A stretch of 64,000 nt of DNA from Owenia fusiformis (Eukaryota; Annelida; Polychaeta; Sabellida; Oweniidae), in NCBI GenBank assembly GCA_903813345.2, contig CAIIXF020000001.1, forward strand, positions 7,755,098 to 7,819,097, in the 5' to 3' direction. Below, piece by piece: positions 10,511 to 22,964 of the stretch; within the stretch, counting starts at the first letter, position 1, and every line of letters begins with the position of its first letter. The notes below the pieces were generated by a model, which saw only the letters and a list, made by a program, of their open reading frames with translations, was not told the DNA's origin and ran no database searches. A program made the translations under genes and the position numbers.

Positions 10511-11902
10511 ATTCTAAACCAGTTTTCTCAATAACCATAAGGTTTTCAGTAAAGTCAGTCATTTGGTCAATTAAGGTCCAGAATCTAGTTCCTCGGAAAT
10601 TGGGTCAAATTTTAATCTAGGTCAAACGTCAAGAACTAGGTCAAATCCAGTACTTTGTCACTTTTTTCGATTTTCTCGGTCGTCCTTTCACAAGACAAAA
10701 TCGTGTTTAATAACTAGCAATACCAATGGTACACCCATCTTACCCGGTGCTTAGTAGTAGCAATCCTTGATTATTGATACACTTATTTGGAAGGTTATTT
10801 GAGCTTACCCTTTGGTATTGATACACTTATCTGTGGTTTTTAGGCCCGAATACTGAGGTTTATTTTTTTAATTATTGAGTCTTATTTTATTTCATTAATA
10901 TGTAGTTGACTGTGTAACTACGGGCGTGATATGATAGGTCTATTACATAATATGTATATATAAATATCGCGATGATTAATGAATCTAGAAGAAGACTAAT
11001 CATTAAAACAAACTTAGACGACATTTAATATTTAAAGAAAAATATTTGATAGATAAATTATAGTCTCCTAGTAAAAAAAATTAAGGGAAACGGGTTTCGT
11101 GATTTAACAGAGGACAGCAAGGTGTTTACGATTCCAGGTTTACGATATTTATTTAGTTTGTAGATTAAAGATTCTTATTTAAAGACAACGTCGACTTTAG
11201 GAATTATTTAAGACATCAGTATTCTCAGAAATTGATTATCCGAAACGGATACCAAGTTCTGACCAGCAGACAAACAATTGCAGACATGGGCTAAGTTTGT
11301 TTATTTAACAGTTAGATTTGTTAATGACTTACTGATCCGTATTGTAATCTCTCGGAAGACGTTATTTTTATTTATTCTATACTTTGTATTTGCGTGCATT
11401 GTAGTAAAGTTGATACTTTTATGAACAAGAATGTCCTTTTAATGTTCATTTTGTATGCCTTTTATTTCCACACTATGTTTTGATTTTGCCTCGATGTTAT
11501 TGTGTCATAGTGTTTTTGCTTTAAAAAGTCGAGAAATGTCAACTTTTTAATCAAGGAATGTTGGTTAATCTCTTGTGGTAAATCACATTGTTGATGATGT
11601 CAACGGACCATGAGATAACACATTCTCCGGGGAAAGATATCAATATCAGATGTATATCAGATAGAAAAATAAATATTATAGCAGATGCTAATTGTTTGCT
11701 CTGAAATAATGTGACTAATGACTATTCCAGCGAATCAGGTAGATACATGTATTTCTCCGGATTCCCGTAATGAAAGTATTTATTTTTCGTTTCTATTAAT
11801 TTGACAAGTAGGGTCGTTGATAAACACATTAACTGTAAAAGTATTTATTGGAAGTACTTGTTTTAACAGTCTTTTCGCTTCTCTTTTTGTCTCTCAAATA
11901 GC
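10511..11902. other. Intronic repeat body, no gene
   Basis: The first 350 bp (ggtcaaattttaatctaggtcaaacgtcaagaactaggtcaaatcc) match the family repeated at 19820-19930. The rest is AT-rich with no recognisable exon, RNA gene or terminal repeat. Confidence 0.5.
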
Positions 11903-12127
11903 ATAGGCGTAACCAGGGGGAGGGGTGCGGTGCCCCAGGTGCGGTGCATAACCAATAAAATAGAACCATGAAATAGAAGAAGAGGCAGAAGCTTCTAGCT
12001 CAATTTTGAAGGAAGTTGCATCATTTGGCTTGCTTTTGCCACGATCGCATCCCCCTCCCCCCGACTGAAAACCGATATTGTTTTTTTGCCGATCGCACCC
12101 CCACACTGAAAGTTGGCTACGCCCCTG
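11903..12127. mobile_element. Short MITE, GGCGTAGCC family, copy b
   Basis: It is bounded by ataggcgtaaccaggggg and ttggctacgcccctg. Its interior, cgatcgca(t/c)cccc...ctgactgaaaaccgat, matches copy c at 13844-14318. Confidence 0.65.
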
Positions 12128-13710
12128 AACATGGATAATATAGGGGCACTATTACGCTGCGTGCAGAGTCTAGTTATAAACTACAAGAAGACGAAACTCT
12201 CTTTTAAGAAGTGAAGTCGAACGAATGCAAAGGGTAGGGGACTATAGAAGGGGATCATATAAAAGCACAATCTATTTCACAATGCCTTTAACTTTTTTTC
12301 TTCAACTGTTGCCCTTTGTGCATTTAAAAAAATAAAATATCTTAATCTGATTTGTTCCACCTTTCTTGACGCTCAGTTCTGTTATATTATGTCCACATGT
12401 TGTTAATAGGATTATGTCATTTGCGAAATAGCTGTAAGACATTATGAGAATGAATATGGGAGTTTCCACGATAATGTTGTTCACATGATTTTATACACAT
12501 ACCTGCATAACAATCGGAGACAGAAGCGGGGACAGAAGTCTTAATATTGTCCAATAAAAAAATAAGAATCTAACATTTAACAAAAGGATTAATTGCTTAG
12601 TTCTCTTTGTCTTAGTCTTTGTTTTCTTAAATGAGAAGTGTACCAACATCACCTAGATTACATAAGAGATCATCTAACAGTCTAAAATTGCTTTTAATTG
12701 CAAGTTTAAGCATTCCGACCAAAATTTGTATACCTGTAATTTGGGGGGGGGGGGGGGCGATGTTACATCACATAATTACAACGTTCATATAGAAATATAC
12801 AATAAGCATGTCCGTATAAAAGCTTAAATTATAAAAACTCATTTCAAAGCCATTCTGTTCATGGAAGCGTCAAGTTATGAAAAACAATGCTAAACTTTCA
12901 AACAAATCGACTTGATTACCTTTGAAAACTTCTTGAGAGGAAATGGACAAATGTATTTTTCTAACTCATTAGAACGTCTGTCTGATTGAAATACTATTTT
13001 TTAAATACAAACATAAATGAATTAATCTTGGTCAGAAGTCTGAACATTGTCCAACAAAATAATAAGAATCCAACATTCAATGATTACAAAAGGATTAATT
13101 GATATATAGTCTTTGTCTTAGTCTTTGTTTTTCTAACGGCGGAAGTGTACCAACATCACCTTGATTACAGAAGAGATCATCCAACAGTCTTAAATTGCTT
13201 TTAATTCCCGGGTTTTAATAACATTTTATGAATAGAGTTTTTTGCCTCTATTCTCATTTTTAAACCTGTCTCTGTTTGCGTATTTAACAATTGTGATAAA
13301 TTATTCAGTTAGTGTTCTACATTATAACCCCCTCCTCTTGCACTGACTAAATATTAAAATAAGCCAGTCTGATTGTGAATTTACAAATCCTGTAAAAGTA
13401 GCTTCAAGCCGCCTTTTAATCAGAGAAAACAATAAGTTAATTCATCTGATTGCGAAAATACGAATCAATCTGATTAGCTGATCTCCATGCTATTTGATTC
13501 GTGCATTATCTACAAGTCAGTCGGGCAAGGGTGAAATTATTTCATTTGAAAACAGAAATAAATATCAGAACCCCTCTAGCATAACTATTCGGAAGAAATT
13601 CATACAAAAATGCACGCACCCCTCTCCTCCTCCTCCGTGTTTGCCCACACACGACCGTATTTGACAATTTTTCAAAGGAAAAAGCGTTTTCCCCGGGAAT
13701 ATAGGTGTAG
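12128..13710. repeat. Non-coding region with a dispersed direct duplication and a 17-G run
   Basis: About 170 bp starting agaagtcttaatattgtccaata (near 12533) recurs diverged near 13033 (agaagtctgaacattgtccaaca). Both run through gtaccaacatcacct and aacagtct(a/t)aaattgcttttaatt. A run of about 17 G lies at 12745. No exon was recognised. Confidence 0.6.
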
Positions 13711-14254
13711 CAGTTGCCTGAAGTCGCACAGCTTGGGAGTCAGGGTATCCTGATCCATGCCTCAACGCCTGACGGGTCTGATATTTAGAGGGGGCGCAAA
13801 AATTATTAGGGGGCGGGGTAAATGTGAAAGTTGCCAAAATATCCATAGGCGTAGCCAGGAGGGGGGGGGTTGCGATGGATGCGATCGCAACCCCATAACA
13901 ATAAAAATAAAACCCTGAGAAAGAAGAAGAAAGGAGTTTTAAAATGCTGTTAAGGCCACAATCGTACCCTCCTGACTGACTGCAGTTGCCTGAAGTCGCA
14001 CAGCTTGGGAGTCAAGGTATCCTGATCCATGCCTCAACGCCTGACGGGTCTGATATTTAGAGGGGGCGCAAAAATTATTAGGGGGCGGGGTAAATGTGAA
14101 AGTTGCCAAAATATCCATAGGCGTAGCCAGGAGGGGGGGGGGGGGTTGCGATGGATGCGATCGCAACCCCATAACAATAAAAATAAAACCCTGAGAAAGA
14201 AGAAGAAAGGAGTTTTAAAATGCTGTTAAGGCCACAATCGTACCCTCCTGACTG
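13711..14254. repeat. Recent 272-bp tandem duplication
   Basis: The segment starting cagttgcctgaagtcgcac at 13711 restarts at 13983 with near-identical sequence to about 14254, at an offset of 272 bp. The main difference is the length of the poly-G tract. The Pro-rich and Gly-rich ORFs over it are artefacts of the C/G runs. Confidence 0.85.
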
Positions 14255-14318
14255 AAAACCGAAATCTTTTTGGTGATCGCAATCCTTCCCCCCTGACTGA
14301 AAGCTGGCTACGCCTTTG
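13844..14318. mobile_element. Short MITE, GGCGTAGCC family, copy c (partly duplicated)
   Basis: It is bounded by ataggcgtagccagga and ctggctacgcctttga. The tandem duplication at 13711-14254 falls partly inside it, so two left ends exist (13844 and about 14118) but only one right end. Confidence 0.6.
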
Positions 14319-15693
14319 ATATCTGTTTTTGGTCATCAATAAAACTATATTCATATGGTGAGGATTTATGGGTTTTGATAACAATAGGCTTCATATATGC
14401 TTTAATGTTGTATTTATCATGATGCTTTTATGTAGGCTATTAATTACAGTCTGTTCTTTTTGCAATATAAAACTGGTATGTTCATGCAAATTTCGATTGG
14501 ACTAATATAAAGGGGTATTGTTTCATTATGTGGACTTGAGAAAGTCCGACATACTCATTGCTTCCAACCCAAAACTTAGAATAGGAAGTTATCAAGATCC
14601 CAAAGAACACGATCGCTACTTAAACAATACGTTTGTAAAATCCCGGCGGTCGAAATGCAATCAAACTTTCGCAATCAGGTGCCTAATTAGTCTTTTGATC
14701 TCTGAAGTTTTACGACTGAACTTTTCAATGAACTCGTGAGAAGCAAACGCAATCATCACAACATCATATAAACATTTTTCTGGTAAATCTAAAATAGAGT
14801 AAAACCCAGGGAAAAAGATCGCGTGCTTATTTGACTATTTCATAGGAATTTGGCATATTTCAATTTTGAAATAACAAAAGTCAGTCCCGGAAGAATTTAC
14901 CAAGCATTCCCTGCTTCGATGCGTTTTTATTGCAAGGGCCGTTTGCGCCGATTTGAATTCATTAGGGCATTAGGGTTGTGCTTTATTTGTTTTATTTATA
15001 TCAATGCTATGAAATGCGTACGACACTTTAATGAATTATTTTTAGGGTTACAATGCATATTTGACTTTTCCCTCTAAAAGTTTAAAATTCATCTTTATAC
15101 TTTTCTTAGTTTGATTCAATAAAATTAACATTGGATTCCAGACAGTTATCAAATTCTCAGACATTTGATTAATATAGATATTTGTTTTGTACTTCCTTTG
15201 ACCAGTGGCTGGTGTGACTGAGATTCGAAACTAATCTGTTTCATTTTTATGTATATTGAAAGGAACAAAGTTTTATTTTAAGCGTTTTAACAATCCTATC
15301 GTTTGGCGTGCAGCTCCACTTAATACACAATCAAAGGACAGAATACAGAAATAAGAACATGCCTTTTATTTGTTATTCAAGCTCGAGCAATATCCCCGTT
15401 ATAAAACCAAAATACGCACCTTGGTCATCGCAGAAATGGTCTTACAACAAACCTATATGTGCCGCTTGTGTCTGTAACTTAATAAATGATAAAAAGTACT
15501 GAATATAAAATACGATTCTGAATAAAAACTTTAAGAACGTGGTTTGCGTTATTCATTTATTTATTTATAAGAACGCGCTCGTCTTTTGAACTCTATAAAT
15601 GAGAATGGAAGTGACCATTAGCTTAATTAGTAATAGTAATTGTTGTACATGTATTGCTTTCCTGGGTTCTCTAATAATAAAAAATATACGTTC
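14319..15693. other. Intronic sequence, nothing recognised
   Basis: Several short ORFs (60-75 codons) show no recognisable domain, no splice-consistent partner and AT-driven composition. No tRNA or terminal repeats were seen. Confidence 0.5.
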
Positions 15694-15773
15694 CAGGCCC
15701 GTAGCCAGAATTTTCCAAGGGGGGGGGGTTCGCCCGAACCCCCCGAACCCCCCCCCCCCTGGCTACGGGCCTG
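15694..15773. mobile_element. 80-bp palindromic MITE (CAGGCCCGTAGCCAG family), copy d
   Basis: It runs from CAGGCCCGTAGCCAG to CTGGCTACGGGCCTG and is almost entirely a hairpin: ggggggggttcg faces cgaacccccc. It is the most compact member of the family in the window. Confidence 0.75.
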
Positions 15774-17485
15774 TGTTCCCAGATAAAAATGAATAGAAGA
15801 AGAATCTAGATAACAGTCTAATAAACAATATCAAGTTTAAAATCCGGCAATAAGCTTACGCGCCGGCCGTTAAAGTTTCTGAATTTAATAACAAAGTACA
15901 TGTGACTGTAATTATATCCATGATGTTGTAAACTTTACTACATGTAGTTTAAACAGAGACGGAGTTATGTTTATGTCTTTTGAACGGTGGCTCTACCTCG
16001 ATGCATCTGTTAATAAATGATACTATAAGCTTTATTGGATCGTGAATTCACCTTTTCAAATTCAAATCCCCAAAAAATAAAGCACACAATTTAAGCGTGA
16101 CAAAAAAGAAAAAACTGAAAACCCGTTAACGTATAGTGCCCGACATTACGTTAATAAATAATTTCCACATGTTGAAATATATCGCTATTTGATTGAGTTC
16201 AAGACAGTACTTTTTGGAATTGTTTCACATAATGTAATATTCCTCGGATTTGATGCATACACATGTTTCACAATCAGAGACAAGGGTCTTATGACGGAGT
16301 CTTATATTTGGCAAACCAATCAACAGGTAGTATTATATTATCACAAAAGATAAATTACTTATCCCTTTTAAAACTGCGGTTAGGTACCATCTTGATTACA
16401 GTAAAGACAGGCCATCTAGGAATTATTTCTGCCTCTCATTCCTTAAACCGGCTTCGTTAAACAGTGCCAAAATATTTAAGTCGGAGCCAAAAACAAGACT
16501 ATTTTTATATTTAAATCCCCTCACCCTGTCAATGTCTATGCCTGCATCTGGTTTTTCCCACCTTTGGGAGGGAGCTAGTATACACATAGATTACTTACTG
16601 GCCATGGACGGGGGGCACAGAAATGAACATTTTGGGGTCATAAGGGATAATTGGGGAAGGGGGAAGGGTGGTGGTGAATAGTGAAGTCCGGGAGTGAAGT
16701 TAAGTGGTACTGAAATCTTTCTTTTGATATTTAGTGCTTGAATGGAGACTTGTTTCCACTCCCCGCATTCTAGTAGAATTTAAATATTTGATCCAAAGAG
16801 TTATTTTAAATCAAACTTGCATTCCGATTAATTATCACTCCCATGATTGTACCGCTTCACTATTGTCTAAGATAATTATAATGAATTCACGGGACACTAT
16901 AGTCTTCCTTTTAAACTTTAGTGGTTGGATGGAGACTTGTTTCCCCACCCCGTACACTAGTAAATTTGTAAATTTTAAATATTTGATTTAGGGAGGTATT
17001 TGCAATCCAACTCTGATGATGCAAGACTAGTCAGCCAAGACTAAATTATGAACGTATTATCATTTAGACTATTGAGTTCATTAAATTATAATTCCATAGA
17101 TATCATATTTAATCCTGTCAACACAATCATGGTATTAATTGGCATGATATGTAATCAGAGACGGTTTAAAAAGTTGTTTAGATTAATGATAGTATTAGGA
17201 AAAATCCTAATTCAAAGTTTTTGTTCTCTCGCAATCCAGAGCAAACCACTCGCCGGGCAAGCATTCTTTAAAAACGTGAAGTTTTCACCATGTTGAGCAG
17301 TTTTGAAAATTGTCCATTTTGAACCATCGCCTTGTATATTTTTATAACTGCCCCCCCCCTTGACACTCGAGTGTAAGAATCCTTTCCACACTGTCAATGG
17401 TTTTACAAAATAGTTCATGTCAGGAAGGGGGAGGGGTGAGTGTGGAGAACAATCACTGACTGCGCATTTGTATGATTGAACATCA
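15774..17485. other. Intronic sequence with a diverged local duplication
   Basis: The block ttgaatggagacttgtttcc...ctagtagaatttaaatatttgat at about 16738 recurs at about 16925 (ttggatggagacttgtttcc...actagtaaatt...aaatatttgat). No exon was recognised in the short ORFs. Confidence 0.5.
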
Positions 17486-17491
17486 TACACT

Positions 17492-17691
17492 CAGGCCCGT
17501 AGCCAGGGGGGGGGGGGTTCGGGGGGTTCGGACGAACCCCCCCCCTGGCCAAAATTTCTTTCAAAATCATTCAGTTTTTCACCATTCTGACTAATTTTTG
17601 AGTGATTTTTGGTCATATTTGCCAAAGTGAACCCCCCTAGAATTTTTTAGAAAAACGAACCCCCCCTTGGAAAATTCTGGCTACGGGCCTG
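17492..17691. mobile_element. 200-bp MITE (CAGGCCCGTAGCCAG family), copy e, with TACACT duplication
   Basis: It has perfect termini CAGGCCCGTAGCCAG and CTGG/CTACGGGCCTG, and inner inverted gggggttcgg and cgaaccccccc blocks. TACACT flanks it at 17486-17491 and 17692-17697, suggesting a 6-bp target duplication. Copy d at 15694 does not show a matching duplication. Confidence 0.75.
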
Positions 17692-17697
17692 TACACT

Positions 17698-20600
17698 TAT
17701 CATGAATTCGTAAAGTTTAGTTTTAAAATAAACTATGAGTTACTTGTAATTATCAGACCAATCTTTTATGGACAATATTATATATCAGACTCTTTTATGG
17801 ACAATTTTATATATGCAAAAAATTATTAAACGCTTGCTGCATGCAAACATACAACACTTTTTAATTGGAATACTTTACTTAGTTAATTAACACAGTACTA
17901 GTCATATGACACACGGATAAGACGTAACTGGTCCGAGGATAAGCTCTATCTATCTCAATAGTGTGAACTTTTTATTCCTGAGAATTAGTAGTTAGTCTTG
18001 CTTATTACTTATGGATAACACATAACGTATTCTTTCTTAGTAGTGCTTACAAAATAGTGATTCCCGTTGTGTTTAATATTTTCGATCCGGTTTTTTTTCA
18101 TTGTGTTCCTTATAAAAAAGTAGAAAACCTAGGGTCGATTTAGTTTTTTGATATCTCAAACCGATTTCGAGATATCAGTGTCCTAAAACGAGGTCCAAAA
18201 AAAAATTCTCCGAATCAAATGTCCATGATATTGGTCTTATAGGAAATTTTCTCAGGATTCCGAATCTGAAAACCAATTTCGAATCAGACTTCCGGTTCGG
18301 AAGTTATCGCGTTTTGAAAGCTCAAAAATCGCTAAATTTGGTGCCCATGTTAAGTCAATGGGAAAAAAGATTTTTTTGAAGTGAAAAATACGAAATATAG
18401 ATTGAGTTCAGCTAAATATAATGGAAGCCCATAAAAGAATGGGACCTCAAAAGCCATCTAGCTTCAAAATTTGGACACCAAAATGCCTAGGTCAAAATCT
18501 AGGTCAAATTCAAAGTTTTTCCTTATTTTTGCTATTCTGACACTACACTTTAATTATATTCTTCGAAATTTTGTATGCATGTAGCCAAGAGTGTGCTAAT
18601 AGTGTTAGCCTTTTGCCGTCAGAAAGTATTTTGCCCCACTTTTGAGATATGGTGTCCGAAAAGTAGGTCAAAATATTTTTTTTTCCAAATTTAACATTTG
18701 AGTTATGAAATAAGTATAGAATTTTCTGAGGTATCCGAATCTGCAAACCAAATTTCGATCTGACTTCTGGTGCGGAAGTTATTACATTTTGAAAGCTCAA
18801 AAATCACTAAATTTGGTGCCCCATGTTATGTCAATGGGAAAAAATATTTTTTTGAAGTGTAAAATATGAGATATAGACTAAGTACAGCTTAAAATAATGA
18901 AAGCCTATGAAAGAAAGGGACCTCGAAGGCTACCTAACTTCAAAATTTGGACACCAAAATCCCTAGGTCAAAATCTAGGTCAAATTCATAGTTTATCCTT
19001 ATTTTTGCGATTCTGACACTACACTTTAATTATATTCTTCGAAATTGTGTACATAAGAAACCAAGATTGTGCTAATAGTGTTAGCCTTTTGCCGTCAGAA
19101 AGTATTTTGACCCACTTTTGAGATATGGTGTCCGAAAAGTAGGTCAAAATAAAAAGTTCTCCAAATTTAACGTATGAGTTATGAATTAGGGGTAGAATTT
19201 TGTCAGGAATCCGAATCTGCAAACTAAATTTCGATCCGACTTCCGGTTCGAAAGAAATGGCGTGTCCAAAAAGTAGGTCAAAATAAAAAGTTTCCAAATT
19301 TAACGTATGAGTTATGAATTAGGGGTAGAATTTTGTCAGGAATCCAAATCTGCAAATCAAATTTTGATCCGACTTCCGGTCCGGAAGTTATGGCGTTTTG
19401 AAATTTCGAGAAAAATCGATCTGATGGTATCCTGATAGAAAGTCAAGAGTAGAGAAGAAAATATTGAAAAATGCATCCATCCTTCCTTTCTGATTCTATC
19501 CTATCCTTCCTATCTACCCTTGCTTCGTTTCCTCTCCTTCCTATTCTATCCCTTCTTCCTATTCTATTCTATCCTTCTTTCCTATTCTATCCTATCGTTC
19601 CTTCCTATTCTATCCTATCCTTCCTTCCTTTTTCATCCATCCATCCATCCATCCATCCATCCTTCTTTTTCTTGATGACTTAGTTCATTTTGGATGACTT
19701 GGCTTATTCTGGATGACTCGGCTAAAAAAAGTCTAGATCTGGAGTCTGAAATTGAACTCGTTCAATTTCCAAAATCTAGTTATTTTTCTTTCCCAGTTTT
19801 CTCGTTAACTAGAAGATATTGAGTCAAGTCTTATATATGGTCCATTTAGGTCCTAGATCTAGTTTCTTGGAAATTGGGTCAAATTTTTATCTAGGTCAAA
19901 GGTCAAAAACTAGGTCAACTCTTACATTATCAACATTCTGTCATTTATCTTCGTCGTTGTTTATCGTAACTCCTTAATCTTTTTCTCATTATGTAGCTTA
20001 GAAAAAGCCAAAGCAAAGATATGACATTAGATTTTTGATTACGCTTACCGATTTTGAAATATGGCGTCCAGAAAGTAGGTCAAAATAACGAGTTCTCCAA
20101 ATTTAACATCTGAGTTATGAATTAAGGGTAGAATTTACTCAGGGATCCGAATCTGCAAACCAAATTTCGATCCGACTTCCGATTCGAAAGTTATGGCGTT
20201 TTGAAATTTCGAAAAAAATCGATCTGATGATATCCTTATAGAAAGTCAAGAGTAGCGAAGAAAATATAGAAAAAATCATCCATCCTTCCTTCCTATCCTG
20301 TCTGATCATATCCTTCCTATCTATCCTTCCTTCCTATCCTTTCCTTCCTATCCTATCCTTCCTTCCTATTCTATATCCTATCCTATCCTAGAACTGGGTC
20401 AAATCTTACATTTTCAACCTTCTGTCTATTATCTTCGTTGTTATTTATCGAAACGTCTTCATCTTTTTTTCATCATGTAGCTTAGAAACAGCGCTTTCAT
20501 ATATATGCCATCCGTTTTTTGATTACTCTTACCGATTTTGAAATATGGCGTCCAGAAAGTATGTCAAAATTAAAAGTTCTCCAAATTCAAGGTATGAGTT

Positions 20601-21600
20601 ATCAATTAGGGGTAGAATTTTTTCAGGAATCTGAATCTGCAAATCAAATTTCGATCCGACTTCCGGTTCGGAAGTTATGGCGTTTTAAAAGCTCAAAAAT
20701 CGCTAAATTTGGTGCCCTTGTTAAGTCAATGGGAAAAAAAGATTTTTTTGAAGTGAGAAATACGAAATATAGACTGAGTTCAGCTTAATTTAATGAAATC
20801 CTTCAAAAGAAGGGGACCTCAAAAGCCAGTTAGTTTCAAAATTTGGACATCAAAATGCCTAGGTCAAAATCTAGGTCAAATTCAAAGGTTTTCCTTATTT
20901 TTGCGTTTCTGACACTACACTTCAATTATATTCTTCGAAATTGTGTATACATGTAGCCAAGAGTGTTCTAATAGTGTTAGCCTTTTGCCGTCAGAAAGTA
21001 TTTTGACCCACTTTTGAGATATGGTGTCCGAAAAGTAGGTCAAAATAAAAAAATCTCCAAATTTAACGTATGAGTTATGAATTTTGTCAGGAATCCAAAT
21101 CTGCAATTCAAATTTCGATCCGACTTCCGGTTTGGAAGTTATGACGTGTCCAAAAAGTAGGTCAAAATAAAAAGTTTCCAAATTAACGTATGAGTTATGA
21201 ATTAGAGGTAGAATTTTGTCAGGAATCCGAATCTGCAAACCAAATTTGGATCTGACTGCCGGTTTGAAATCGATCTGATGGTATCCTGATAGAAAGTCAA
21301 GAGTAGAGAAGAAAATATTGAAAAATTCATCCATCCTTCCTATCTGATCCTATCCTATCCTTCCTATCTATCCTTCCTTCGTATCTTTTCCTTCCTATCC
21401 TATCCTATGATATCCTTTCTTCTTATTCTATCCTATCCTTCTTTCTTATTCTATCCTATCGTTCCTTCCTATTCTATCCTATCCTACCTTCCTATTTTAT
21501 TCATCCATCTTTTTTTGGATGACTCAGCTTATTCTGGATGACTCGGCTTATTCTGGATGACTCGGCTAAAAAAGGTCTTAATCTGGAGTCTGAAATTGAA
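17698..21600. repeat. Large complex repeat: about 480-bp tandem units with CCTTCCTATCCTAT microsatellites
   Basis: The unit containing ttatattcttcgaaatt...agtgttagccttttgccgtcagaaagtatttt...tatggtgtccgaaaagtaggtcaaaat occurs at about 18550, 19030 and 20930. The block aatctgcaaa(c/t)caaatttcgatc(c/t)gacttcc(g)gt occurs six or more times. Microsatellites of ccttcctatcctatc type lie at 19480-19660, 20280-20395 and 21325-21500. Each is preceded by gtcaagagta...gaagaaaatat. The minus-strand ORFs of 85-139 codons are repeat shadows. It is probably the body of the TAGACTCCAGAT hairpin family that begins at 10331. Confidence 0.7.
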
Positions 21601-21779
21601 CTTGTTCAATTTCCAAAGTCTAGTTATTTATTCAATCATTTATTTAAGTGTCACCTATCTAAAATAGCCAGCCCTACCTGGGCTTACAAGACTCATTTTA
21701 CATTAGTTGTTACATTTTATACAAATACAAATATAAAATTAGTGCAATTCAGTTCAACATCATTATTGATTTTGATTTT

Positions 21780-22080
21780 GAAATAAAACACTTTTCCTTA
21801 TATAGACTATTTTTTATAAATACTTTCCAAAACATTTAATATATTTTTTATTTTCAAAGATATTTTTAAAGGAAGTGCCTTTGATTTCCTGAAGAAAAGA
21901 CTTTCTAGTTTCTGAATACCTTGAACATTTAAATACAAAATGGGATATATTTTCAATATCATTTGAGTTACAAAGTTGGCACTGTCTTTGGTTTACTGGG
22001 GTTTTCAGTTGGGAAAATCTATTTATAGATATGACATTTTTCTAGTCAAAGATAGATAAATATAGAGTTATAAAAATAAG
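21780..22080 (-). pseudogene. LINE ORF2 C-terminal fragment A
   Basis: The minus-strand translation reads NRFSQLKTPVNQRQCQLCNS, then NDIENISHFVFKCSRYSETR and KSFL. This is the CxxC...HFxxxCxxY pattern typical of the C-terminus of CR1/Jockey/RTE-like LINE polyproteins. Upstream there is an in-frame stop before KNVISINRF, and downstream it degenerates. Only the 3' end of the element is present. Confidence 0.65.
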
Positions 22081-22389
22081 CTAGAATTGTTAAATTAAGT
22101 TATCTATTGTTTGTCAAAATAGTGTAATTGTTTGTTTAAACTGTGGATTCGCTACCTGGTTCCAAATTAGTGATGGGGAGAGTAGTTCACCCATAAAGAC
22201 AAGGTTGTAATACAATCGAAATATGGAAATAAAGTGACACCATTTCAAAAAGGAGTATTATCGACATGGTGAACTTTTTGAGCCCGTGTTTTTCTTAAAC
22301 CAGTCATCAAAACATTCTGAAAATTTTACACATTGTCGGTTTAATGGTCACCTTTTGGATGGTAACATTATAATTCGAAATATATATAT

Positions 22390-22960
22390 ATATATATATT
22401 TAATTTATTTATTTATTGTTCAAGTACATTCACACCCCTTGGGTTCAAGTACATGTACTAACAAAAAATATAACAATTATAAAGGAAGGAAAAAGAAGAC
22501 ATTTACATGTAAAAAAAAAAAATTCATTACTATTATTACTATTAATGATGATGATGCATTGGTGCACTAGAGATATAGCTATTGTACTGGATGTAAATAT
22601 ATATTTTGCAACATTTATACAGTTTTGATCTTTACCAGACATCAGATATATAAATGGATTTTCTTGTACTGGCATTTTCATTTTAGACAACATTATACTT
22701 CTTTGTTTATTATATTTCGTACAGTGAAGGAGATAGTGTTCTTCATTTTCTATAATATTGCATGTTTCGCATTTTCTCTCCTTCAGAGGTGTCGGTTTTG
22801 GTCTTGTGTAGCGACCGAGTTCAATTTGGAGATTATGTGCACTTATTCTAAGTTTAGTAAACTCTCTACGCAGGTCAGAACGTTTTATATAATCTAAATA
22901 ATTTTCATACTGATAGGCAAAGTTACTTTTGAATGTGTTGTAAGTTCTTATATTATATAT
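22390..22960 (-). pseudogene. LINE ORF2 C-terminal fragment B with 3' tail
   Basis: The minus-strand frame reads DYIKRSDLRREFTKLRISAH, then NLQIELGRYTRPKPTPLKER and KCETCNIIENEEHYLLHCTK. This is the classic LINE C-terminal H-N-L-x-I-E-x-G-R-Y and CxxC...HxxxxC signature. It continues about 80 codons to a stop near 22445, followed by an A/T-rich tail (ttaatttatttatttattg on the plus strand). It differs in sequence from fragment A, so it belongs to a separate insertion or subfamily. Confidence 0.7.
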
Positions 22961-22964
22961 ACTT

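Noticed and set aside
13565-14229. Pro-rich and Gly-rich ORFs across the tandem duplication, and the similar 11894-12106 and 15599-15796 frames
   Set aside because: Produced by G/C homopolymers in MITE copies; no splice context or domain.
18543-21334. Minus-strand ORFs (85-139 codons) sharing GLQIRIP and ILSDGKRLTLLA segments
   Set aside because: Similarity between them reflects the tandem DNA repeat; the strings are repeat-unit translations without domain features and change frame between units.
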